Notes: generated from the sequence alone by a model not told the origin. A stretch of 64,000 nt of DNA from Agromyces protaetiae (GCF_030866785.1 NZ_CP133018.1:4092001-4156000), one strand, 5' to 3'. Numbered from the stretch's first letter, positions 42,816 through 52,220 are shown. Translations and numbers: made by a program.

Positions 42816-42983
42816 TTAACGCTCCTCTCGGAAGTCGACGTGCTTGCGGATCACCGGGTCGTACTTCTTGAGCACGAGACGGTCGGGGTTGTTGCGACGG
42901 TTCTTGCGGGTCACGTACGTGAACCCGGTGCCGGCCGTCGAACGGAGCTTGATGATCGGACGGATGTCCTGCTGCTTCGCCAT
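42816..42983 (-). CDS. rpmG: 50S ribosomal protein L33, zinc-free type
   Basis: 55 aa, ATG 42983, stop TAA 42816-42818. The sequence begins '[18 protein letters not shown]' and ends '[12 protein letters not shown]'; the central '[21 protein letters not shown]' is the L33 core. The two Cys pairs of the zinc-binding type are missing. Its ATG shares one base with the rpmB stop (TAATG). It is below the usual length cutoff but certain. Confidence 0.96.
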   Translation of the reverse strand: MAKQQDIRPIIKLRSTAGTGFTYVTRKNRRNNPDRLVLKKYDPVIRKHVDFREER

Positions 42984-43219
42984 TAGAGCTTCACCCCACG
43001 AGCCTGCATGTCCTTGACGACGGCCTCGATGCCACGGGCGTCGATGACCTTGATGCCCTTAGCGGACACGTTGATCGTGATGTTCCGGCGAAGCGACGGC
43101 ACGAAGTACGTCTTCTTCTGCACGTTCGGGTCGAAGCGGCGCTTCGTCCGGCGGTGCGAGTGCGAGATGTTGTGACCGAAGCCGGGAACGGCGCCGGTCA
43201 CCTGGCACACTGCTGCCAT
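42983..43219 (-). CDS. rpmB: 50S ribosomal protein L28
   Basis: 78 aa, ATG 43219 with GGAGG 6 nt upstream. '[32 protein letters not shown]' and '[26 protein letters not shown]' are diagnostic. Only one Cys (Cys5) remains, so zinc binding is not expected. First gene of the operon; the leader is about 150 nt with a small hairpin and no Zur-like palindrome. Confidence 0.97.
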   Translation of the reverse strand: MAAVCQVTGAVPGFGHNISHSHRRTKRRFDPNVQKKTYFVPSLRRNITINVSAKGIKVIDARGIEAVVKDMQARGVKL

Positions 43220-43390
43220 TGGTTTCCTCCAATACCGAGGGGCGGATGCCCCTCCCAAGGTCTCTTGTCTGCAGACGTCTCCCACCGGTCGCCCGGTCAG
43301 ATACGAGGGGTTCGTCCACGGTCTGGGCAGTGGAAGTGCCCAGCCAAACGTCGAGTCTAACAGACCCGCAGGTCAGCCCCGACATGACGA
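43220..43390 (-). promoter_or_regulatory. Leader and promoter of rpmB-rpmG-rpsN
   Basis: TAGACT on the minus strand near 43360 is a plausible -10 (no clear -35). The leader contains a 7-bp hairpin CTGGGCA / TGCCCAG (43323-43343). No zinc-repressor box of the type seen at 53364 was found. Confidence 0.4.
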
Positions 43391-43420
43391 GAGCGGATGC
43401 CTCGCGCGAGGCATCCGCTC
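43391..43420. terminator. Perfect 30-bp palindrome behind the betaine-binding protein gene
   Basis: GAGCGGATGCCTCGC and its exact complement GCGAGGCATCCGCTC, 17 nt after the stop of the leftward gene. It contains both orientations of the 9-mer GGATGCCTC that is over-represented in this window. Confidence 0.75.
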
Positions 43421-43437
43421 TGGTCACGCGACCGCGC

Positions 43438-44328
43438 TCACGAGGTGAGCGAGTCGACCCACTCCTGGTTCTCGGAGATCCACTGCGCCACGACGGGGCC
43501 GTAGTCGTCCGAGTCGTTCTCGTTGAACATGGCGTTCTCGAGCGAGTACAGGGTGTCGGAGTCCATCTTGAAGTTCTTCAGCCAGCCGCTGAGCGTCGGG
43601 AAGTTCTCCTCGAAGCTCTTGCCGCCGAACGAGTGGATGCCCTCGGCGTCACCCATCACGCCCTCGGGGTCCTCGAGGTCCTTGATCGGGAACGCGTCGT
43701 AGGCCCAGTGCGGGCGCCACAGCGTGACGGCGATGGGCTCGCCCGCGTCGGTCGCGGCCTTGAGCTCGGACAGCATGGCCGGCGTCGACGAGGTCAGGTA
43801 GTCGAGCCCCTCGAGGCCGTAGGTCGGGATGGCCTCCTCGCTCGTGACCCGGTTCAGGCCCGAGCCCGGCTCGATGCCCACGAGGCGGTTGTCGAAGTAG
43901 TCGGCGTTGTCCGCGAGCTCGGCGAGCGAGTCGATCGGCGCGTCCTCGTTCACCGCGATGGTGAGCTTGGCGTCCTCGTTCCAGGCGCCGAGGTCGACCA
44001 TGTCGTCGCCGTACTGCTCGATGTAGTCGGAGTGCGTGATCGGCAGCCAGGTGTCCAGCACGACGTCGTAGTCGTCGTCGGTGAGGCCCTGGTAGACCGG
44101 CGCGACGTCGGCGTACTCGAGCTCGACGTTGTAGCCCTGCTCCTCGAGGATCGCCTTCCAGAGCTCGCTCGCGGCGATGCCCTCGTCCCAGCCGTTGAAC
44201 ACGGCGATCGTGAGGTCCTGCCGGTCCCCGTTCTCGAGGGTCTCGGCCTCCGCGCCGGTGCAGCCGGCGAGTGCGAGCGTCGCCGCGGCCCCGAGGGCCA
44301 GGGCTCCGGTGAGGTGCGTCTTCTTCAT
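43438..44328 (-). CDS. Glycine betaine/proline ABC importer, lipoprotein binding protein
   Basis: 296 aa, ATG 44328 with AAGGAAG upstream. Lipobox 'ALAGC' with Cys23. ProX/OpuAC-type: 'TIAVFNGWDEGIAASELWKAILEEQGYNVELEYADVAPVYQGL', 'DVVLDTWLPITHSDYIEQY', 'VTLWRPHWAYDAFPIKDLEDPEG', 'WISENQEWVDSL'. Aromatic residues that cage the quaternary ammonium are present (Trp in 'NGWDE', 'DTWLP', 'RPHWAYD'). Last gene of the importer operon, 134 nt after the permease, with a GC-rich hairpin between. Confidence 0.94.
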   Translation of the reverse strand: MKKTHLTGALALGAAATLALAGCTGAEAETLENGDRQDLTIAVFNGWDEGIAASELWKAILEEQGYNVELEYADVAPVYQGLTDDDYDVVLDTWLPITHSDYIEQYGDDMVDLGAWNEDAKLTIAVNEDAPIDSLAELADNADYFDNRLVGIEPGSGLNRVTSEEAIPTYGLEGLDYLTSSTPAMLSELKAATDAGEPIAVTLWRPHWAYDAFPIKDLEDPEGVMGDAEGIHSFGGKSFEENFPTLSGWLKNFKMDSDTLYSLENAMFNENDSDDYGPVVAQWISENQEWVDSLTS

Positions 44329-44462
44329 GGTGCTTCCTTTCCTCCCGCGTGCTGTGTCGCGGGCGTTGGGGATGGTTCCGCGCGCGGGGCGCGGACGTGC
44401 GGGGCGACGGATGCTCCGTGCCCACGTGATGGGCGCGCCGGCCGTGGGCGGCCGACGCTCGG

Positions 44463-45422
44463 TCATTGGCTGATCGGCGACTTGAGCGTGGAGTGCTTGA
44501 CGGCCAGGCCCGAGCCGTCGGTCTCGGCGAGATCGGTCGCCTTCGAGGCATCCGTACCCGCACCCTTGGCCGTGCGCTTGGGCCTGCGCATGCCGCGCAG
44601 CCCGCCGCCGAACGCGCCGGTGACACGGTCGAGGATGACCGCCAGGATCACGACCGAGAGGCCCGCCTCGAAGCCGAGTGCGACATCGATGCGCGTGAGG
44701 CTCTGCACCACCTGCCCGCCCAGGCCGCCGGCGCCGACCATGCCGGCGATGACGACCATCGAGAGCGACAGCATGATGACCTGGTTGACGCCGGCCATGA
44801 TCGACGGCATCGCGAGCGGCAGCTGGATCTGGCGCAGGATGCGGCCCGGCGAGGAGCCGAACGCCTGACCGGCCTCGACCACCTCCTTGTCCACTCCGCG
44901 GATGCCGAGCTCGGTGAGCCGCACGCCCGGGGCCATGGCAAACACGATCGTGGCCACGATGCCGGGCACGACGCCCACGCGGAACAGGATCAGTGCCGGG
45001 ATCAGGTACACGAATGCCGGCATCGTCTGCATGAAGTCGAGGATGGGCCGGATGATGTTCGACGCGACCGTGTTGCGGGCCGCGAGGATGCCGACCGGGA
45101 TCGCGATGAGGACCGCGATCGTGCTCGCCACGAGGACGAGCGCGAGCGTGTCCATCGCGTTCTCCCACTGGTTCACGCCGAGCACCACCGTCAGGCCCAC
45201 GAGCGAGCCGAGCGCGAGCTTCCAGCCCTTCGCCCACCAGGCGATCGCGGCGATCACGATGATCACCGCCCAGAACGGCGGCGTGGAGAGCACCCAGTCG
45301 ACGGCGTCGTAGAAGCCGAGGAAGATCGTGCGGAGCACCGCGAAGAACCCCGCGAGCGCGTCGGTGAGCACGTCGATGAACGCGTCGGCCCATTCGCCGA
45401 GCGGAAGGCGGAAGTCGTTCAC
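44463..45422 (-). CDS. Glycine betaine/proline ABC importer permease
   Basis: 319 aa from GTG 45422, which overlaps the ATPase stop by 4 bp and has AGGGAGG upstream. Six to seven membrane segments. BPD-transporter core: 'GILAARNTVASNIIRPILDFMQTMPAFVYLIPALILFRVG', and EAA-like 'EVVEAGQAFGSSPGRILRQIQLPLAMPSIMAGV'. The C-terminal 40 residues are hydrophilic and Lys/Thr-rich. It forms the pore with a homodimer. Confidence 0.94.
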   Translation of the reverse strand: MNDFRLPLGEWADAFIDVLTDALAGFFAVLRTIFLGFYDAVDWVLSTPPFWAVIIVIAAIAWWAKGWKLALGSLVGLTVVLGVNQWENAMDTLALVLVASTIAVLIAIPVGILAARNTVASNIIRPILDFMQTMPAFVYLIPALILFRVGVVPGIVATIVFAMAPGVRLTELGIRGVDKEVVEAGQAFGSSPGRILRQIQLPLAMPSIMAGVNQVIMLSLSMVVIAGMVGAGGLGGQVVQSLTRIDVALGFEAGLSVVILAVILDRVTGAFGGGLRGMRRPKRTAKGAGTDASKATDLAETDGSGLAVKHSTLKSPISQ

Positions 45423-46813
45423 CGGGCACCTCCCTCGTTCGCCGCCGAGCCGGGCACGGCGGTGCCCGCCGCCGCTTCCGGATCGGAGGTCGCGCGCAGC
45501 GTCTCGGTGATCACGTCGACCGGGACGGTCGCCGGCGGCTCGACGACCTGGATCTCGGCCGTGTCGGTCGAGAGGTTGCCGAGCGCCGCGAGCAGTGTCA
45601 CGCGGGGCACCGCGCCGAGGAGCCGGCCCTGCTCGTCGACCACCGCGAGCGACATCGGGCTGAGCGCCGCGCTCTCGAGGAGATCGGAGAGGTACTGGTC
45701 GGGCGCGACGGTCGCGTGGTCGGTGCGGATGACGGACTCGAGCGAGCGCTCACCGCGCTGCACCAGCCGCAGCACGTCCCGGTCGTGCACCACGCCGAGG
45801 AGCTTGCGGCCCGAGCGCACGACGAACACGGTCGAGGTCTGCAGGTCGCGCATGGTGCGGAGCGCTGCGCGCGGTCCGGCCGACGCGGCGATGACCGCGC
45901 GCGGCGGCTCCATGACATTGGCCGCGGTGAGGACGCGGGCGCGGTCGACGTCGGCGACGAACGAGGCGACGTAGTCGTCGGCGGGATCCGTGAGGATCTC
46001 CTCGGCGGTGCCGACCTGCACGATGCGGCCGTCGCGCATGACCGCGATGCGGTCGCCGAGGAACATGGCCTCGTTGAGGTCGTGCGTGATGAAGACGATC
46101 GTCTTGCCGAGCTCCTGCTGCAGTTCGACGAGCTGCTCCTGCATCTCGCGCCGGATGAGCGGGTCGAGGGCCGAGAAGGCCTCGTCCATGAGCAGGATGT
46201 CGGTGTCGGCGGCGAGGGCGCGGGCGAGGCCGACGCGCTGCTGCATGCCGCCCGACAGCTCGGAGGGCAGCTTCTCCTCCCAGCCGGCGAGGCCGACGCG
46301 CTCGATGACGCGCATCGCGCGTTCGCGCCGCTCGGCCGCGGGCACGCCCTGGATCTCGAGGCCGTACGCGGCATTGTCGAGCACCGTGCGGTGCGGGAAC
46401 AGCGCGAAGTGCTGGAAGACCATCGAGATGTGGTCGCGACGCACGGCACGCAGCTGCTTGGCGGGGACGTCGGTGATGGGCTTGCCCATCACCGAGACCG
46501 TGCCGGCAGTCGGCTCGAGCAGGCCGTTCAGGGTGCGGATGAGCGTCGACTTGCCGGAGCCGGAGAGGCCCATGACGACGAAGATCTCGCCGGGGGCGAC
46601 GCTGAAGTCGGCATCGATGACGGCCGCGGTACCGAGTGCGGCGATCTCGTCCCGGCTGGCCCCGCGCCGGAGCCGGGCGAGGGCCTCGGCCGGGCGGCGG
46701 CCGAAGAACTTGGTCAGGCCGCGCACCTCGAGTGCGGGCTGCGCCGGAGCGGTGTGCTGGTCCTCGACGATCGGCGGTCGTTCGAGCGGGGCTGCGGTCG
46801 TGGAATCGGGCAT
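45419..46813 (-). CDS. Glycine betaine/proline ABC importer ATPase with CBS domains
   Basis: 464 aa from ATG 46813, with GGAG 12 nt upstream; ATG 46825 or GTG 46831 would add 4 or 6 residues. Walker A 'MGLSGSGKSTLIRTL', signature 'LSGGMQQRVGLARALA', Walker B 'ILLMDEAFSALDPL', H-loop 'FITHDLNEAMFLG'. From about residue 290 two CBS modules follow ('LRTMRDLQTSTVFVVRSGRKLLGVVHDRDVL', 'MSLAVVDEQGRLLGAVPRVTLL'), the osmotic sensing part of ProV/OpuAA. First gene of the operon. Confidence 0.94.
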   Translation of the reverse strand: MPDSTTAAPLERPPIVEDQHTAPAQPALEVRGLTKFFGRRPAEALARLRRGASRDEIAALGTAAVIDADFSVAPGEIFVVMGLSGSGKSTLIRTLNGLLEPTAGTVSVMGKPITDVPAKQLRAVRRDHISMVFQHFALFPHRTVLDNAAYGLEIQGVPAAERRERAMRVIERVGLAGWEEKLPSELSGGMQQRVGLARALAADTDILLMDEAFSALDPLIRREMQEQLVELQQELGKTIVFITHDLNEAMFLGDRIAVMRDGRIVQVGTAEEILTDPADDYVASFVADVDRARVLTAANVMEPPRAVIAASAGPRAALRTMRDLQTSTVFVVRSGRKLLGVVHDRDVLRLVQRGERSLESVIRTDHATVAPDQYLSDLLESAALSPMSLAVVDEQGRLLGAVPRVTLLAALGNLSTDTAEIQVVEPPATVPVDVITETLRATSDPEAAAGTAVPGSAANEGGAR

Positions 46814-46831
46814 GCGGGCAGGCATCTCCAC

Positions 46832-47146
46832 GGAGAGCGCGGGTACGCGAGCACCGATTCCGGCGTCGCGGAACTCTCCTGGTTCAGGCCGGGTTCAGGC
46901 GATCCGGGACGCGGGGCTCAAGCCGGCGAATCATGCATGCCAGGCGAACTCCACGTCCAGCGCACACCGCCATCGGAGCGGTGTACCACGCGCGGAACCA
47001 TACGTTCCCGCGAGGCCGGTAGGGACCGTCTCAGCGGAAGCGCGGACAGGGGCAAACGACCCGTGAGGGCCGACGTCAACGGTAGCCATGTTCATGACGC
47101 AACCTCAACCCGAGCCGGTATACCGCTGGCCCGACCAGGGATTTCA
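46832..47146. other. Upstream region of the betaine importer; no gene
   Basis: About 315 nt. A GGAAC/GTTCC inverted repeat (GGAACCATACGTTCC) occurs near 46996-47010. GGTTCAGGC is repeated twice near 46881-46900. On the minus strand TTGAGG with TACCGT 18 nt on is a weak promoter candidate near 47070-47100. No open frame with supporting signals was seen. Confidence 0.4.
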
Positions 47147-47162
47147 ATTCATTTCGATGAAT
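47147..47162 (-). terminator. Small AT hairpin at the end of the YrhK-like gene
   Basis: ATTCAT (47147-47152), TTCG, ATGAAT (47157-47162): perfect but AT-only stem, overlapping the stop codon. Weak evidence for termination. Confidence 0.35.
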
Positions 47163-47793
47163 CGTCCACGGCGCGGCGGGAGAGGACGGCGGCGGTGAAG
47201 AAGCAGACGGCGCCGAGGAGGGTGCCGAGGTTCGCCCAGTATTCACTCAGCAGATCGCCGGTCTCCGGCACGACATAGGCGCCGATCGCGGAGGCGCCGA
47301 ACGCGACCGAGCCCGCCAGGTTCAGCCAGGTGCCGTGCCAGGTGCGCGCATCGGGATCCCAGAGCCGGCCCCGGTCCTTCGTCGCGACGACCGCGAGCGT
47401 GCTCGAGACGAGGAACGCGATCGAACCCCACGCGTCGGGGCGCCAGCCCGCCCCGACCGCCTCGGGCCGAGCAATCGCCGCGGCGAGCGCGGCGGCCGTC
47501 GACAGGTTGAACAGCAGGGTGCCGGCGAACTGGATCGCCGCGGCCCACCAGTCGGCTCGGTCCGCGCGATGCATCTGCCGCCGAGGCATCCGTCGCCCGC
47601 TCAGACTGAGCTGGATGAACGCGGCCAGCGTGAAGAAGACCGAGCCGATGACGAACGTGACGTTCGCGCCGACGTCGCCGAGCCACGCCGCGTACGGCGG
47701 AAGCGCACCCGCGAAGAAGCACAGCGAACCGACCGCGAAGCCCCAGGCTTCGCGGCGCAGCCGTCTCGTGGTGGTGGCGACCGGGCGCGTCAT
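47149..47793 (-). CDS. YrhK-like integral membrane protein
   Basis: 214 aa, ATG 47793. About six membrane segments. 'VGSLCFFAGALPPYAAWLGDVGANVTFVIGSVFFTLAAFIQL' and its repeat 'WLNLAGSVAFGASAIGAYVVPETGDLLSEYWANLGTLLGAVCFFTAAVL' match the YrhK domain pattern, used twice. Function unknown. It starts 9 nt after the glutamate decarboxylase gene, so both are transcribed together; a role in acid response or GABA handling is speculation. Confidence 0.8.
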   Translation of the reverse strand: MTRPVATTTRRLRREAWGFAVGSLCFFAGALPPYAAWLGDVGANVTFVIGSVFFTLAAFIQLSLSGRRMPRRQMHRADRADWWAAAIQFAGTLLFNLSTAAALAAAIARPEAVGAGWRPDAWGSIAFLVSSTLAVVATKDRGRLWDPDARTWHGTWLNLAGSVAFGASAIGAYVVPETGDLLSEYWANLGTLLGAVCFFTAAVLSRRAVDDSSK

Positions 47794-47802
47794 CGCCCGG
47801 TG

Positions 47803-49170
47803 TCAGTGGTGGAACGTCGGGCCGAGTCCCGGATGCGGCATCGGCGAATCGAGCGCATCGAGGTAGGCCGTCTCGGTGCGGATGTCGCGCATCAGGTCCT
47901 CAGCGAGGTCGCGGCTGAGCCCGTTGCGGCAGACGATGCGCATGACGGTCTGGCCGGCGAGGTCGCCCGAGAGCGGGTACGCCGGGACGAGCCAGCCTCG
48001 GATGCGGAGCCGCTCCGACAGGTGGTAGAGCGTCCAGTTGTCGGTATGGCCGGCCTTCAGGCGCCACGCGAAGACGGGGATGTCGCTGCCGTCGGTGAGC
48101 AGCTCGAAGGCGTCCAGCTGGCTCACGCCGTGCGAGAGGTAGCGCGCGACATCCTGCGAGGCCTGCTGGATCTCCCGGTAGCCGGTCCGCCCGAGCCGCA
48201 GGAACCGGTAGTACTGCAGCAGCACCTGGGCGCCGGGCCGCGAGAAGTTCAGCGCGAACGTCGGCATCTCCCCGCCGAGATAGCTGACCTTGAAGACGAG
48301 GTCCTCGGGCAGTGCCGCCGTATTGCGCCACACGACCCAGCCGACGCCGGGGTAGACGAGTCCGTACTTGTGACCCGACGTGTTGATGGACTGCACGCGC
48401 TCCACGCGGAAGTCCCACTCGAGGTCGGGCTGCAGGAACGGCGCGACCATCGCACCGGATGCCCCGTCGACGTGCATCGGGATGTCGAGCCCCGTCTTCG
48501 CCTGGATCTCGTCGAGCTTCGCGGCGATCTGCGCGACCGGCTCGTACGCCCCGGTATAGGTCACGCCCATGAGCGCGACGACGCCGATGGTGTGCTCGTC
48601 GACCACGTCCTCGAGCCCCGTGCCATCCATCAGCGGATGCTCCTCGGTCGTGGGGATGAACCGCATCTCGACGTCGAAGTAGTTGCAGAACTTCTCCCAG
48701 CACACCTGGACCGCCGAGCTCATGATGAGGTTCGGCTTCTCGGTCGACTTCCCCGCCGCACGACGCGCGTGCTGCCAGCGGCGCTTCAGCGCGAGCCCGC
48801 CGAGCATGCAGGCCTCGGAGGAGCCGATCGTCGACGTGCCGATCACGTCATTGCGGTTCGGTGCGTTCCAGAGGTCGGCGAGGATGCGCCAGCAGTACTC
48901 CTCGATCGAGGCCGTCGCCGGGTACTCGTCCTTGTCGATCATGTTCTTGTCGAACGAGTCCTTGTAGAGCCGGTCGGCGTGCTCATCCATCCAGGTGCCG
49001 ACGAACGTCGCGAGATTCAACCGCGCATTGCCGTCGAGCATGGTCTCGTCGCGGACGATTCGGTAGGCCGTGTCGGGCAGCATCGAGCCCTCGGGAATCT
49101 GCGTGTAGCGCGCGGTCGTCGCCTCGCCGGCGCGACTGAACGTCGGAATGAGCTCGTCGTCTTTGAGCAT
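47803..49170 (-). CDS. gadB: Glutamate decarboxylase, PLP-dependent
   Basis: 455 aa, ATG 49170 with GGGGAGGGG upstream. Group II PLP decarboxylase: 'IEEYCWRILADLWNAP', 'GTSTIGSSEACMLGGLALKRRW', 'HVDGASGAMVAPFLQP' (Asp holds the pyridine ring), and the lysine of the internal aldimine, Lys268, in 'SINTSGHKYGLVYPGVGW'. Length fits GadB. It converts L-glutamate to GABA and uses up a proton, hence acid tolerance. Its leader carries an inverted repeat (49195-49217). Confidence 0.96.
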   Translation of the reverse strand: MLKDDELIPTFSRAGEATTARYTQIPEGSMLPDTAYRIVRDETMLDGNARLNLATFVGTWMDEHADRLYKDSFDKNMIDKDEYPATASIEEYCWRILADLWNAPNRNDVIGTSTIGSSEACMLGGLALKRRWQHARRAAGKSTEKPNLIMSSAVQVCWEKFCNYFDVEMRFIPTTEEHPLMDGTGLEDVVDEHTIGVVALMGVTYTGAYEPVAQIAAKLDEIQAKTGLDIPMHVDGASGAMVAPFLQPDLEWDFRVERVQSINTSGHKYGLVYPGVGWVVWRNTAALPEDLVFKVSYLGGEMPTFALNFSRPGAQVLLQYYRFLRLGRTGYREIQQASQDVARYLSHGVSQLDAFELLTDGSDIPVFAWRLKAGHTDNWTLYHLSERLRIRGWLVPAYPLSGDLAGQTVMRIVCRNGLSRDLAEDLMRDIRTETAYLDALDSPMPHPGLGPTFHH

Positions 49171-49194
49171 GGCCCCTCCCCAGGTCCGGTTCAG

Positions 49195-49217
49195 GGCAGA
49201 CGATACGCCCGTCTGCC
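49195..49217 (-). promoter_or_regulatory. Inverted repeat in the gadB leader/promoter
   Basis: GGCAGAC (49195-49201), 9 nt, GTCTGCC (49211-49217), about 25 nt upstream of the ATG. Regulator site or leader hairpin; undecided. Confidence 0.45.
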
Positions 49218-49273
49218 GCCCGACGGCTATCCCGCAGGTCGAGGAGGGCGTCGGCGGGGCTCGGGACGCGTCG

Positions 49274-49687
49274 CTATTCGACCGGCGAAGCCGGGGCAGC
49301 GCCGAGCTTCTCGGTACAGGTCGCGCACAGCCCGAACACGTCGACGACGTGGGCCGCGCCCGTGAAGCCGTGCTCGCCCGCGACACGCTTGGCCCAGTCC
49401 TCGACCTCGTCGGCGGCGATCTCGACCGTGAGCCCGCAGTTCCGGCAGATCAGGTGATGGTGGTGACCGGTGCTGCACGCCCGGTAGAGCGCTTCGCCCT
49501 CGGGCGACTGCAGCGAGTCGGCGTCACCGCTGGACGCGAGGTCGCCGAGTGCCCGGTAGACGGTCGCGAGGCCGATCGGCGAGCCGCTGGCGTGCAGCGC
49601 CGAGTGCAGCGCCTGCGCGCTGATGAAGCCCTCGGTGTCGTCGAGGGCCTCGCGAACGGCCTCGCGCTGCCAAGTGTTGCGTTTCAT
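49274..49687 (-). CDS. zur: Fur-family zinc-uptake repressor
   Basis: 137 aa, ATG 49687, overlapping the permease stop by 4 bp. Winged helix 'QREAVREALDDTEGFISAQALHSALHASGSPIGLATVYRALGDLA', then 'HHHHLICRNCGLTVEI' and 'VFGLCATCTEK': two CxxC pairs of the structural zinc site and the His-rich regulatory site. As last gene of the zinc importer operon, it should repress the same operon when zinc is sufficient. A matching palindrome lies over the operon promoter. Confidence 0.92.
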   Translation of the reverse strand: MKRNTWQREAVREALDDTEGFISAQALHSALHASGSPIGLATVYRALGDLASSGDADSLQSPEGEALYRACSTGHHHHLICRNCGLTVEIAADEVEDWAKRVAGEHGFTGAAHVVDVFGLCATCTEKLGAAPASPVE

Positions 49688-50526
49688 GCGATCCGTGCCT
49701 CTTCCGCGGTCTCGACGGGGATCGAGCGTGCCCTCCACGGTAGTCGCCGAACCCTGGAAACCCCCAGGGCGATCACGAAGCACGCGGTCGCGGCCAGCGC
49801 GATCGACGGGCCCGCCGCGATCGCGAAGGCGCGCGACGCCAGCACCCCGGCGATGCCCGAGGCGGCCCCGATGACCGGAGCGGCGAACAACACCCCCCGA
49901 TAGCTCGTCACCACGAGCCGCGCGGCGGCCGCAGGCGCCGCGATGAGCGCGATGGCGAGGATCGCGCCGACCGCGGGCAGCGAGCTGACCACCGACGCCG
50001 CGATGAGGCCGAGCACGAGCAGCTCGACGGGCCATTCGCGGAAGCCCGCCGCGCGGAACCCCGCCGGGTCGAACGTCGAGAACACGATCCGGGTGCCGAA
50101 GGCCGCGACCGCGAGCACGGCGACGACCGCGACGACCGCGGCGAGCACGATGTCGGCGTCGGTCACCGTCAGGATCGACCCGACGAGGAAGGCCTCCGGC
50201 TGGATGGGCAGCCCCGGGATGGCGGCCTGCAGCAGCGCACCCGCGGCGAAGCCGCCGGTGAGCACAACGCCCGCGGCCACCTGCGCGCCCTGGCGGCGGA
50301 TGCGCGCGATGCCCGCCATGATCGCCACGATGACGACGGATGCCACGGCGGCACCGAGCGGCACGCTCACGCCGAGCGCGGCCGCGGCCACGGCGCCCGG
50401 GTAGGTCGCGTGCGTGAGCGCCTGCGCGAAGAACGTGCGGCGGCGGAGCACGACGAGCGCGCCGACGAACCCGGCGCCGGCCCCGATCACGATCGCGGCG
50501 AGCATCGCGCGTTCGAAGTACCCCAT
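49684..50526 (-). CDS. Zinc ABC importer permease, second copy
   Basis: 280 aa, ATG 50526, sharing one base with the preceding permease stop. About eight membrane segments of the ABC-3 (ZnuB) family: 'ALVVLRRRTFFAQALTHATYPGAVAAAALG', 'PAVGAILAIALIAAPAAAARLV'. Together with the first permease it would form a heterodimer, unlike the ZnuB homodimer of E. coli. Tail is basic then acidic ('ETAEEARIA'). Confidence 0.92.
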   Translation of the reverse strand: MGYFERAMLAAIVIGAGAGFVGALVVLRRRTFFAQALTHATYPGAVAAAALGVSVPLGAAVASVVIVAIMAGIARIRRQGAQVAAGVVLTGGFAAGALLQAAIPGLPIQPEAFLVGSILTVTDADIVLAAVVAVVAVLAVAAFGTRIVFSTFDPAGFRAAGFREWPVELLVLGLIAASVVSSLPAVGAILAIALIAAPAAAARLVVTSYRGVLFAAPVIGAASGIAGVLASRAFAIAAGPSIALAATACFVIALGVSRVRRLPWRARSIPVETAEEARIA

Positions 50527-51452
50527 CAGCGCCGCTCCCCCGCGAGGTCGCCGTCGGCCGCGGCGCGGCGCGGCATCCGCCCTCGTGGCGTCACCCGCGC
50601 GACCGTCGCACGCCCGGCCGCCCACGCGCCCAGCAGGACGAGGGCGTAGCCGACGACGAAGACGCCCACGACGGTCGCGCCGGCCGGCAGATCGACGCCG
50701 AGGCCGACCGACGCGGCGTAGCCGGCGGAGAGGCCGAGCCACGCGGCGATCGCCGCGAAGACGCCGGCGACGGGGAACAGCACCCACAGCCGGTCGGTCA
50801 CGAGCCGGGCCACCGCGCCCGGAACGATCAGGAGCGCGAGCACCAGCAGCGTGCCCACCGTGCTCGCCGCCGCGACCACGACGAGCGCCACGGCCGCGTT
50901 GAGCGTGAGGTCCAGCAGGAACGCGGGATCCCCCGCCGCGCGGCTGCCGCGCGCGTCGAACGCCCGGAACAGCTGCTGCTTCATGGTGAGCACGACCGCC
51001 GCGAGCGCGACGAGGCTCACGATCACCAGTGGGAGCACATCGGCCGGCGGGATCGTGAGGACGCGGCCGAAGAGCAGGGCCTCGAGCTCACCCGCATAGT
51101 CGGAGCTCTTGGACACCACGATCACGCCGATGCTGAAGGTCGCCGTCAGCACGATGGCGATCGCGGCGTCCGAGGCCACGCCCGCGCGGCCGAGCCAGGT
51201 GAGCACGACCGCCGCCGCGAGCGCGGCCACCGCGGCACCGGGCACGAGCCCCGACGTACCGGCGACGGCGAGGCCGATCGCCAGGCCGGGGAATACCGCG
51301 TGCGTGAGGCCGTCGCTGATGAACTCGAGGCCGCGGAGGTTGACGAGCACGCCCACCACGCCGGCGACCACCGCGAGCACGAGCATGACGCCGAGCGCAC
51401 GCGCCATGAACGGCAGCTCGAACGCTCCGAAGAGCGCCTCGGCGAGGCCCAT
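50526..51452 (-). CDS. znuB: Zinc ABC importer permease, first copy
   Basis: 308 aa, ATG 51452, sharing one base with the ATPase stop. ABC-3 family: '[31 protein letters not shown]' and '[21 protein letters not shown]'. The C-terminus is a 40-residue Arg-rich cytosolic tail. It lies between the ATPase gene and the second permease with one-base overlaps on both sides. Confidence 0.92.
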   Translation of the reverse strand: MGLAEALFGAFELPFMARALGVMLVLAVVAGVVGVLVNLRGLEFISDGLTHAVFPGLAIGLAVAGTSGLVPGAAVAALAAAVVLTWLGRAGVASDAAIAIVLTATFSIGVIVVSKSSDYAGELEALLFGRVLTIPPADVLPLVIVSLVALAAVVLTMKQQLFRAFDARGSRAAGDPAFLLDLTLNAAVALVVVAAASTVGTLLVLALLIVPGAVARLVTDRLWVLFPVAGVFAAIAAWLGLSAGYAASVGLGVDLPAGATVVGVFVVGYALVLLGAWAAGRATVARVTPRGRMPRRAAADGDLAGERR

Positions 51453-52216
51453 CAATGACCCTCGTGACCGGGGACGACGAGCGTGTGCTCATCGATCTCG
51501 ATCTCGGTGCCCTCGAAGCACGCCTGCAGGTTGTCGAGCGTGAGCACGTCGGTGACGGGGCCGTGCGCGAGCTGACTGCCGTTCACGAGCACCACGGAGT
51601 CGCAGACCTGCCGGGCGAGCTCGAGATCGTGGGTCGAGACGACCACCGCGACACCGCGGCGCTTGAGGGTTCGCAGCGTCTCCACCAGCGCCTCGCGGTT
51701 CTGCTGGTCGAGGCCGTTGAACGGCTCGTCGAGCAACAGCAGCTGCGGCTCGGAGGCGAGCGCCCGCGCGAGGAGCCCGCGTTGTCGCTGGCCGCCCGAG
51801 AGATCGCCGAACCGGCGCGCGCCCAGCTCGGAGAGCCCGACGGTGTCGAGGGCGGTGCGCACAGCATCGCGGTCGCGCCGACCGGGCCAGCGGAGCAGCC
51901 CGAGTCGCCGGTACCGACCCTGCATGACGACCTGTCGAAGGCTGATCGGGAAGTCGGGGTCGAGGTCGGCGCTCTGCGGGAGGAGGCCGATCATGCCGGG
52001 CGCGGCATATGCCTTCCCCGCGAACTCGACCGTGCCGTGGGTGCGCGGGACGAGCCCGAGCAGTCCGTTGAGCAGCGTGGACTTGCCGGCGCCGTTCGGC
52101 CCGATGAGCGCGACGGCCTCGCCGGGCGCCACGTCGAACGCCAGCCCGTCGACACCGCGTCCGCCCGGGTGCATGAACGCGGCATCGCGGACGCGCAGCA
52201 CGGGCGGGACGGTCAT
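51452..52216 (-). CDS. znuC: Zinc ABC importer ATPase
   Basis: 254 aa, ATG 52216. Walker A '[19 protein letters not shown]', Q-loop '[17 protein letters not shown]', signature '[17 protein letters not shown]', Walker B '[14 protein letters not shown]', H-loop 'VSTHDLELA'. It follows the binding-protein gene after only 4 nt. The usual ATPase of the manganese/zinc group. Confidence 0.94.
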   Translation of the reverse strand: MTVPPVLRVRDAAFMHPGGRGVDGLAFDVAPGEAVALIGPNGAGKSTLLNGLLGLVPRTHGTVEFAGKAYAAPGMIGLLPQSADLDPDFPISLRQVVMQGRYRRLGLLRWPGRRDRDAVRTALDTVGLSELGARRFGDLSGGQRQRGLLARALASEPQLLLLDEPFNGLDQQNREALVETLRTLKRRGVAVVVSTHDLELARQVCDSVVLVNGSQLAHGPVTDVLTLDNLQACFEGTEIEIDEHTLVVPGHEGH

Positions 52217-52220
52217 CTGA

